From NCBI GenBank assembly GCA_050117315.1, contig JASFMY010000161.1, forward strand, positions 1-12,646: a stretch of DNA of 12,646 nucleotides, read 5' to 3'. Source of the stretch: JANQIV01 sp050117315. Lineage in GTDB: Bacteria > Bacteroidota > Ignavibacteria > Ignavibacteriales > Melioribacteraceae. The translations under genes and the position numbers were made by a program. Below, in pieces: positions 7,675-12,646 of the stretch. The notes below the pieces were generated by a model that was not told where the DNA came from, searched no databases, and saw only the letters and a program-made list of their open reading frames with translations. Within the stretch, counting starts at the first letter, position 1, and every line of letters begins with the position of its first letter.

Positions 7675-7682
7675 TACATTTG
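7675..7682 (+). promoter_or_regulatory. Putative -7 promoter element for the deoxynucleoside kinase gene
   Basis: TACATTTG again matches TAnnTTTG. A TTTGAC word lies at 7657-7662, but only 14 bases separate it from the -7 element, shorter than usual; another TTTG at 7647-7650 is 24 bases away. The leader would be about 50 nt. Confidence 0.4.
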
Positions 7683-7739
7683 TAAGTCACATTTTATTTT
7701 TTATCCGGGTTTGGGTTCCGGAAGGAGAATTAAATTTTA

Positions 7740-8492
7740 ATGGAAAAGAATATTAAAAAAGGTCTGTTTATAACTGTAGATGCCAACATCGGCGCGGGTA
7801 AATCAAATGCATGTCACGCTCTTGCATCTGCTGCAAACTCATCCGGCTGGCCAGCAAAAGTGCTTGAAGAACCCACTCACCTTGACAGGTTTAAGCATTT
7901 TCTGGCAAGATACTACGACGACTTAACATCAGGCAATAATACCGGCGGCGGTTTTGAAATGCAGATGTTCATGCTTTCCAAAAGATACGAGCAGCATAAA
8001 CTTGCGGTTGAAAATGCCTGGGGGGATAACGGGATTGTCGTTATTCAGGACAGGCCCATATACGGCGATACGGTTTTCGCTACTACCGCAATGGAACGCG
8101 GCTTTATGACCGTTGAAGAGTATGAACTTTATGTTGACGTCTTTAAAAATATGAGCCGCGACATTATGCCGCCCGATATTTTTGTTTATTTAAACGTTGA
8201 CCCCGAAGAATGCTTCAGAAGAATGGAATCGCGTGCGAGGGGAGAAGAATCCGGTATACCGCTTGACTACCTTCAGCACATTCATAGAAATTATCAAAAG
8301 CTTGTTGGAGAAATGCGAAGGCGGGGAGTTAAAGTTCTGGTTATTGACTGGAATGAGTTCGGCCCCCCTATAGATATGTGGAATAACATTTTGAGAATGA
8401 TAAACTCGTCCGACTCATGGTTTGAACAGCTCACTTTTTCTTTCAACAAACATCCCAGGATGCCTATAAAACCAAACCTGGATAAAGAATAA
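7740..8492 (+). CDS. Deoxynucleoside kinase (dAK/dGK-like)
   Basis: This 250-residue cytoplasmic enzyme is expected to phosphorylate deoxynucleosides at the 5' position for nucleotide salvage. The P-loop is ANIGAGKS (15-22), where relatives usually have EGNIGAGKS, so the acidic residue before it is an Ala here. LEEP (42-45) supplies the probable catalytic acid, QDRP (103-106) is the DRS-type motif after the second strand, and the arginine-rich LID is RMESRARGEESG (161-172). The family is usually 200-230 residues; the extra length is in the C-terminal tail after about 215. A strong AAGGAG lies 12 nt before the ATG. The next gene on the same strand (pyrE-like, 152 bp on) is also in nucleotide metabolism. 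The preferred base cannot be judged. Confidence 0.88.
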   Translation: MEKNIKKGLFITVDANIGAGKSNACHALASAANSSGWPAKVLEEPTHLDRFKHFLARYYDDLTSGNNTGGGFEMQMFMLSKRYEQHKLAVENAWGDNGIVVIQDRPIYGDTVFATTAMERGFMTVEEYELYVDVFKNMSRDIMPPDIFVYLNVDPEECFRRMESRARGEESGIPLDYLQHIHRNYQKLVGEMRRRGVKVLVIDWNEFGPPIDMWNNILRMINSSDSWFEQLTFSFNKHPRMPIKPNLDKE

Positions 8493-8582
8493 ACCAGTTG
8501 CTCGAAATAAAAAAGAAGCTGAACAAAATATTTTTTAAAAAAATTTCCGTGGGAGCGGGTTGAAGAATATAAATCTATGCAG

Positions 8583-8627
8583 GTTTCCAAAAAATATTAT
8601 TTTTGTTATCAAAAATTTTATGGAAAC
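8583..8627 (+). promoter_or_regulatory. Two-step stem-loop just upstream of the pyrE-like gene
   Basis: GTTTCCA (8583-8589) pairs with TGGAAAC (8621-8627), and inside it ATTTTTG (8599-8605) pairs with CAAAAAT (8610-8616) around TTAT. The structure ends 17 nt before the start codon, beside the ribosome-site candidate AAAGG. It could be a terminator after the kinase gene, or a control element for pyrE. Confidence 0.5.
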
Positions 8628-8644
8628 TTAACAAAGGTTAACTG

Positions 8645-9172
8645 ATGACAAAACAAGAATTAGGCAAAAAAGTTTACGACATTGCTCACATTACCGGTGA
8701 ATTTTTATTAAGGTCGGGTAAAATTTCTAATGAATATTTTGACAAATATAAGTTTGAATCCGTCCCCGAACTGCTGGATGAAATAACAACACAAATGAAA
8801 GAACTTATTCCCGGCGATACTGAAGTTTTGGGCGGACTTGAAATGGGCGGCATCCCGATTGCCACTATGCTTTCGAATAAAACAGGCAAGCCGGCTGTCT
8901 TCGTTAGGAAAAAAGCAAAAGAATACGGCACAAGAAAATTAGCAGAGGGTCTTGAATTTAAAGGTAAAAAGGTTTGCATTATTGAAGACGTTGTTACAAC
9001 GGGCGGACAAATAATAACAAGCGCAAACGAACTAAGGGAACTCGGCGCTGAAATAACCGACGTAATTTGTGTGATTGTTAGAGAACCCAAAGCTTTTGAA
9101 AACCTGGGAAACGCGGGATTAAAACTCACGCCTCTTTTTACTATGGACGAATTAAAAGAAATAGCTGAATAG
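8645..9172 (+). CDS. pyrE: Orotate phosphoribosyltransferase (PyrE-like)
   Basis: This 175-residue enzyme is expected to join orotate and PRPP to give OMP in pyrimidine synthesis. The PRPP-binding signature is VCIIEDVVTTGGQ (110-122). The N-terminal FLLRSGKISNEYFD (20-33) matches the orotate-side F-x-L-x-SG-x-x-S-x-x-Y-x-D pattern, and VRKKAKEYGTRK (87-98) is the lysine-rich catalytic loop. It is shorter than the E. coli enzyme (about 213) but in the range of the compact bacterial and archaeal forms. The start has a weak AAAGG. A terminator lies 9 nt after the stop. A related phosphoribosyltransferase with another base is possible, but the orotate motif favours PyrE. Confidence 0.88.
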   Translation: MTKQELGKKVYDIAHITGEFLLRSGKISNEYFDKYKFESVPELLDEITTQMKELIPGDTEVLGGLEMGGIPIATMLSNKTGKPAVFVRKKAKEYGTRKLAEGLEFKGKKVCIIEDVVTTGGQIITSANELRELGAEITDVICVIVREPKAFENLGNAGLKLTPLFTMDELKEIAE

Positions 9173-9181
9173 TTATATATA

Positions 9182-9204
9182 ACCCGGCTGCCTTCAAGCC
9201 GGGT
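9182..9204 (+). terminator. Rho-independent terminator after pyrE
   Basis: ACCCGGCT (9182-9189) pairs perfectly with AGCCGGGT (9197-9204) around a 7-nt loop, followed by AACTTTT. It starts 9 nt past the stop codon. Confidence 0.85.
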
Positions 9205-9401
9205 AACTTTTCCAATAAAAACAAACCCGCCGCCATTTAATTAATTAGAGTTGACCGTTTATTGTAACTCAGAAACTCTATTATTTTGATTATTAAGGAC
9301 AGAAAACGAAATATATTCCGCTCTGCATATAAAATCATTCAGTAAGCCAAAAAACCATCAGTCAAAACCGGATAAATTACTTACACTCCTTTCCGGCGAT
9401 C

Positions 9402-9674
9402 AGCTAATAATTTCCAGTTACTAGGCAATGCTTATCAGTCTCTAGTTAATACTTTCCAGCATCCAGTTAATACTTGTCGGTGTCTAGTTGATTCTTGTCA
9501 GTCTACAGTTAATGCTTGTCAGCCTCTAGTTGATTCTTGTCAGTCTACAGTTAATACTTTCCGGCCTCTAGTTGATTCTTGTCGATCTCCAGTTAATACT
9601 TGTCAGCCTCTAGTCGATATTTGTCGGTTTCTAGCTAATGCTTTCCAACCTCCAGTGGATGTTTTCCGGTTTTT
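9402..9674 (+). repeat. 21-bp tandem repeat array, 13 imperfect units
   Basis: Thirteen units in exact 21-bp register start at 9402, 9423, 9444 and so on to 9654; degenerate traces extend to 9381 and 9695. The core is AGTTRATNCTTGTC followed by seven variable bases. Units alternate between an AAT form and a GAT form, most clearly from 9465 to 9674, giving a 42-bp super-period; the units at 9486 and 9528 are identical. The spacing equals two helical turns. There are no spacers, so it is not a CRISPR. The edge units are most diverged, as expected of an ageing array. Confidence 0.92.
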
Positions 9675-10025
9675 TGTAGATTTTTACCGGGATTTTGAAT
9701 TCTTTTAGTTTCACAGGAAGTTGTTATCTATTTAACGGAATAATTATCAACAAATAAGTAAATTCGCAGAAAAAGTAAGTAATCATATTCAAAGATTATT
9801 AATAATATAAATTCACATTTAACAAGCTACTAATATAGGATTCCCGGTAAAAAAGTAAATTAATGGTATATATTAAAGTTAAGGATTATGCATAGAGAAG
9901 TTATCGCATTTAGGAATTTTTCTTTCTACCGTGTAAAAAAACTGTTATTAGATTTCCAAACAAATAATTCTCACTGACTGTCGGCAATACGGGAAGAAAA
10001 AACCGTTAAGGAGTGATCATTAGAG

Positions 10026-10158
10026 TTTCTGCAAAATTAGATATCTAAACGTTTTGTCATTTCGACCGGAGGGAGAAATCTTTGAAATTGTACTCTAATT
10101 GAAAGATTTCTCACCCAAAAAACGGGTTCGAAATGACTGACTTTTTATTTTGCAGAAA
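10026..10158. repeat. Interrupted palindrome, probable dispersed REP/MITE-like element
   Basis: Three nested arm pairs are visible: TTTCTGCAAAAT (10026-10037) with ATTTTGCAGAAA (10147-10158), GTCATTTCGA (10056-10065) with TCGAAATGAC (10128-10137), and GAGAAATCTTT (10073-10083) with AAAGATTTCTC (10102-10112). The inner words GTCATTTCGACCGGAGG and GAGAAATC are of a kind I recall in many intergenic repeats of Bacteroidota. No ORF lies inside. It sits just beyond the 3' end of the membrane protein gene and may also act as a transcription barrier. Confidence 0.75.
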
Positions 10159-10274
10159 TTTTATTAATAAAAAGGTTTAAAATCGTTTTTCATATTGATT
10201 AACTACAAAATGTATCTTCGCAGACTAGAAAGTTTGCGTTACGGAAAAATACTCCCCGAATCGTCGCCCGAGGT

Positions 10275-10721
10275 TCATACCATTGATTCTTCTTCTGCAA
10301 AATAAGTAATGTTTTCTTTAATTCCCCCGGCAATAAAAGGAACCAATACTCCAACAACGGTATAATCCAAAATGTAGGGAGCAATGATCCCGGAAGAAAA
10401 CAAAACGTTATAACAAAATATTGAGTATCCGTAAACCGCAGCAAATGAATAAATAATTGTAATTATAAATTGAATGCCGATTCTAATATTTTTATTAAAG
10501 CTTCCGCTTAATTTCTTTTTAAATATAGATACAATAGTCTCGTAACCGAGTAAAGTAACAGTTGCCAACCCCATTGAAAACAAAACGTCAATCCAGATAT
10601 TATTTAATAGCTGGTCAACTTGAATAAAACCGCCGAGAATAAACTTAATCTTATAATAGAGCGGTAACCCCAATCCGATAATTGAGATAACTATTAAATT
10701 GATGTACTTTCTGTGAACCAT
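10275..10721 (-). CDS. Four-helix integral membrane protein, unknown function
   Basis: This 148-residue protein has four hydrophobic segments at about residues 8-25, 43-62, 82-101 and 108-132, with a lysine-rich loop (SIFKKKLSG) between the second and third. The tail is short and acidic (AEEESMV). The GYETIVSIFKKKL stretch recalls the membrane portion of LytS-type kinases of Bacteroidota, so a stand-alone or truncated sensor module is possible, but there is no kinase domain and I do not recognise a family. The start has AAGGA eight bases upstream. It lies 105 bp after the CIA30 gene on the same strand and may share its transcript. Confidence 0.6.
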   Translation of the reverse strand: MVHRKYINLIVISIIGLGLPLYYKIKFILGGFIQVDQLLNNIWIDVLFSMGLATVTLLGYETIVSIFKKKLSGSFNKNIRIGIQFIITIIYSFAAVYGYSIFCYNVLFSSGIIAPYILDYTVVGVLVPFIAGGIKENITYFAEEESMV

Positions 10722-10826
10722 ATTTAATCCTTATATAGGGATTTGCAATATAGTAAATTCCGGATGTTTTGAAGTGAGAGAAACCACAGTTTATTTGGGC
10801 TTGCAAAAAATTCAATGACAATCGGC

Positions 10827-11324
10827 TTACTTGAATGCTTTTATCCAATCAATATAAAGATTGAAAACACCTTCCTGTTTGTTTCCAATCAGAAATCCAA
10901 CCTGCTGAATTTGAGATGGTTCAAACGGTTTTACATTTGCCAATCTTTTACCCCTGAAGGTAGGGACAAACTCTGAAAACGGCAATTTGATTTCTAGCCA
11001 TTCGTTATGCTTCGTCAAAAAGTCTATTCTATAGTTTATTCCGTCAATGTTGGCATCTGTTCTAACTCTGAAGCTGTATAAATTTCCGTCGCCTTTTACT
11101 TTTATAATCACGCCTTCAAAACCTGAAAAAACATATTCTTTGCAGAATGATTTTGCAGATGCAAACCCCCCGTTGTTTTCCAGCGAAACATTCCCTGAAA
11201 ATAAAGCAGTCGTGTCGGAATTGACCTTAAATGAACTGCTTGAAACTCCACCCATAACAAAATCATTTACAACAGTCCATTCAGCGGTTTTACCGGGAGA
11301 AAAATCAAATATTATTTTGTCCAT
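10827..11324 (-). CDS. CIA30 (NDUFAF1-like) domain protein
   Basis: This 165-residue protein is a single CIA30 domain, a beta-sandwich first named from a mitochondrial complex I assembly factor. Diagnostic stretches are VVNDFVMGGVSSSSF (18-32), FSGNVSLENNGGFASAK (42-58), a central VKGDGNLYSFRVRTD, and the closing GFLIGNKQEGVFNLYIDWI. There is no signal peptide, so it should be cytoplasmic. Bacterial relatives are common and their role is not settled. The start codon lies 11 nt after the aldo/keto reductase stop and has no clear ribosome site, which suggests translational coupling in one operon. The length is normal for bacterial single-domain forms. Confidence 0.9.
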   Translation of the reverse strand: MDKIIFDFSPGKTAEWTVVNDFVMGGVSSSSFKVNSDTTALFSGNVSLENNGGFASAKSFCKEYVFSGFEGVIIKVKGDGNLYSFRVRTDANIDGINYRIDFLTKHNEWLEIKLPFSEFVPTFRGKRLANVKPFEPSQIQQVGFLIGNKQEGVFNLYIDWIKAFK

Positions 11325-11335
11325 TAGATTAGTTT

Positions 11336-12319
11336 TTACCAGTAGTGATGTACACTTTGTTTAATGTTTTTATCATAGATATCTTTTACTTTATTCATTA
11401 TCTCAAGCGGAATTTCATCTTTACCCGATGCAGAGAAATTTTCAAGTGCCTGCTCTTCTCTTTTTGCGCCGGGGATTGCACATGTAACAGCTTCAAACAT
11501 TAAAATCCACTTCAGGGCAAATTGAGTCATCGACATCCTCCCGGGACAGATTGATTTTAATTGTTCAACCGTTTCCAGGCTTTTCTCAAAGTTAACTCCT
11601 GAAAAAGTTTCGCCTTTATCAAAAGCCTCTCCATCCCGGTTAAAGTTACGGTGATCATCTTCAGAAAATTTTCTTTCTTTTGTAATTTTTCCTGTAAGCA
11701 TGCCCGATGAAAGCGGAACACGGGCAAGAATTCCAACTTGCTTTTTCATCGCCTCAGTAAAAAACAAGTCGGCAGGCCGCAGCCTGAACATGTTGAATAT
11801 TATTTGCACGGATTGAACATTAGGGTACTCAATTGCTTTTAAAGCTTCTTCAACTTTCTCAACGCTTACCCCGTAGTATTTAATTTTGCCGTCATTTACC
11901 AAATCGTCAAGTATCCCAAATGTTTCGGGCATATAATAAACTTCGGTAGGCGGACAATGGAGCTGAACCAAATCCAAAGCGTCCACATCAAGATTAGCAA
12001 GGCTGCGTTCAATAAATGCAGTTAAATTTTTCCTGTTATATCCGGATGCAACATGCGGTTCCAATCTTCTGCCGGCTTTGGTTGCAATAATTATTTTGTC
12101 TTTAAAATCTTTTCTGAGTTTACTTAAAAGGCGTTCGCTTCTGCCGTCTCCGTAGACGTCTGCAGTATCAAAAAAATTGACTCCCATTTCCACAGCTTTA
12201 TAAAGGGCTTTAATTGAATCCTTATCATCAACATCACCCCAGTTCCCGCCGATAGCCCATGCGCCGAAGCTTATTTCCGACACTTTGTAACCTGTTCTTC
12301 CGAGTGATCTGTAATTCAT
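11336..12319 (-). CDS. Aldo/keto reductase
   Basis: This 327-residue NADPH-dependent oxidoreductase is expected to reduce aldehydes or ketones in the cytoplasm. The full TIM-barrel length is present. The catalytic four are Asp51 (FFDTADVYG), Tyr56, Lys81 (ATKAG) and His121 (VQLHCPP). The cofactor-binding end is IPGAKREEQALENFSA (282-297). The closest general type is the bacterial group including YhdN-like general stress reductases, but the substrate cannot be told. GGGAGAA before the ATG supports the start. It lies 21 nt after the toxin-like fragment and 11 nt before the CIA30 gene, all on the same strand. Confidence 0.93.
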   Translation of the reverse strand: MNYRSLGRTGYKVSEISFGAWAIGGNWGDVDDKDSIKALYKAVEMGVNFFDTADVYGDGRSERLLSKLRKDFKDKIIIATKAGRRLEPHVASGYNRKNLTAFIERSLANLDVDALDLVQLHCPPTEVYYMPETFGILDDLVNDGKIKYYGVSVEKVEEALKAIEYPNVQSVQIIFNMFRLRPADLFFTEAMKKQVGILARVPLSSGMLTGKITKERKFSEDDHRNFNRDGEAFDKGETFSGVNFEKSLETVEQLKSICPGRMSMTQFALKWILMFEAVTCAIPGAKREEQALENFSASGKDEIPLEIMNKVKDIYDKNIKQSVHHYW

Positions 12320-12340
12320 TTATTCTCCCAAATAATTAAT

Positions 12341-12529
12341 TTAGGTATATAAATTTTCATAATGCCCACCGATAGCATAGATATGAATATAATTATCATC
12401 GAATTTATAAATGACTCTATCCTTGGAAGATAATCTCCGGGACCAAAAACCCGTAAGGTTATGTTTAAGTTGTTCGGGCTTACCTAAACCTTTAGAAGGA
12501 TCATTACGTTGCATTTCTTTTATACACAT
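12341..12529 (-). pseudogene. yoeB: YoeB/Txe-type toxin, N-terminally truncated
   Basis: The 62 residues from the first in-frame ATG match the C-terminal two thirds of YoeB mRNA-cutting toxins (about 84 residues): GKPEQLKHNLTGFWSRRL and a final GGHYENLYT. The residues matching E. coli YoeB Glu46, Arg65, His83 and Tyr84 are all kept (Glu19, Arg38, His56, Tyr57 here). The first strand and helix, about 27 residues, are missing. In-frame sequence upstream of the ATG (PQFHFG) does not resemble the family. No YefM-type antitoxin is found directly upstream, where it would normally overlap. The break is near 12527-12530. Either the gene was cut by a rearrangement or this edge is misjoined. Confidence 0.75.
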
Positions 12530-12552
12530 TCCGAAATGGAATTGAGGAAAAA

Positions 12553-12646
12553 TTACCCAGGGACTAAAAGATGGAGTTTAGTTCCAACAAATTGCCTTAT
12601 TTCATCTCTGAATTTTTCTGAGTTTTCAAAAAAACCTAATACAGCC
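12553..12646 (-). CDS. C-terminal end of an unidentified ORF at the window edge
   Basis: The minus strand is open from the window edge to a TAA at 12555-12553, giving about 30 residues beginning AVLGFFENSEKFRDEIRQF and ending in VPG. The composition looks coding (Phe, Glu, Lys and Arg mix), but the opposite frame is also open from 12535, so the strand is uncertain. It is not a YefM-type antitoxin end. I do not recognise it. Confidence 0.3.
   Translation of the reverse strand, partial: AVLGFFENSEKFRDEIRQFVGTKLHLLVPG

Larger units (their letters stand above)
9173..10274. other. Long convergent intergenic region with repeats, no convincing gene
   Basis: The flanking genes face each other across 1.1 kb, far more than is usual here. 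The region holds the pyrE terminator, a weak TAGAGTT/AACTCTA hairpin (9246-9280), the 21-bp tandem array (about 9381-9695) and a 133-bp interrupted palindrome (10026-10158). Between these (9696-10025) the DNA is AT-rich with stops in all frames. No tRNA or other known RNA was recognised. Confidence 0.6.

Noticed and set aside
8686..9129. 147-codon minus-strand frame inside pyrE
   Set aside because: It is the antisense shadow of a clear PyrE; its Ser/Pro-rich protein matches nothing.
9402..9674. CRISPR array
   Set aside because: Units are contiguous at 21 bp with no spacers, and they vary throughout; no cas genes are present.
10199..10444. 81-codon minus-strand frame at the end of the membrane protein gene
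   Set aside because: It overlaps the membrane protein gene in another frame, has no ribosome site and no family resemblance.
10651..10848. 65-codon minus-strand frame between the CIA30 and membrane protein genes
   Set aside because: It overlaps both neighbours in another frame and has no recognisable domain.
12535..12646. Plus-strand open frame at the right edge (MELRKNYPGTKRW start)
   Set aside because: Open to the edge but overlaps a more coding-like frame on the other strand and has no ribosome site.

Overview
The window looks like AT-rich chromosomal DNA from an Ignavibacteria-type member of the Bacteroidota/Chlorobi group. The best marker is the secreted esterase at 5691-6821. It ends in a type IX secretion (T9SS) sorting domain with the NYPNPFNPATTI box, a form very common in Ignavibacteria and relatives. 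A LytS/LytTR-type two-component system, a Tricorn-like S41 peptidase, TAnnTTTG-like promoter words and a GTCATTTCGA-type intergenic palindrome all fit this assignment. It is an inference from protein style, not a database match.

Left edge (1-1790). Bases 1-106 are the end of an insertion sequence (IS). On the minus strand they hold a terminal inverted repeat and the first codons of an IS3-type OrfA transposase. The IS abuts the C-terminal half of a Tricorn-type protease, which has lost its N-terminal propeller half. A strong terminator follows at 1765-1790.

Minus-strand block (1946-6918). In transcription order this holds a secreted T9SS esterase, a terminator, a membrane sensor kinase and its LytTR response regulator (4 nt apart), and a secreted putative metallopeptidase with an unusual HEIGTH motif. 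Upstream of the esterase lies a 20-bp-spaced direct repeat that fits a LytTR operator, so the kinase/regulator pair may control the esterase.

Plus-strand block (7199-9204). This holds a small SpoIIAA/STAS-like protein, a deoxynucleoside kinase and a PyrE-like orotate phosphoribosyltransferase. The last two are nucleotide salvage and pyrimidine synthesis functions. The block ends in a hairpin terminator.

Convergent gap (9173-10274). This is 1.1 kb without a convincing gene. It holds about 13 copies of a 21-bp tandem repeat with an alternating 42-bp super-period, and a 133-bp interrupted palindrome of dispersed-repeat type. The 21-bp unit carries a LytTR-like half-site in each copy, at the spacing LytTR regulators use. 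This is the most unusual feature of the window.

Right block (10275-12646, minus strand). In transcription order this holds an unidentified ORF end at the edge, a YoeB-type toxin missing its first third and its antitoxin, an aldo/keto reductase, a CIA30-domain protein and a four-helix membrane protein. Both window edges fall in broken genes, which would fit a contig bounded by repeats.
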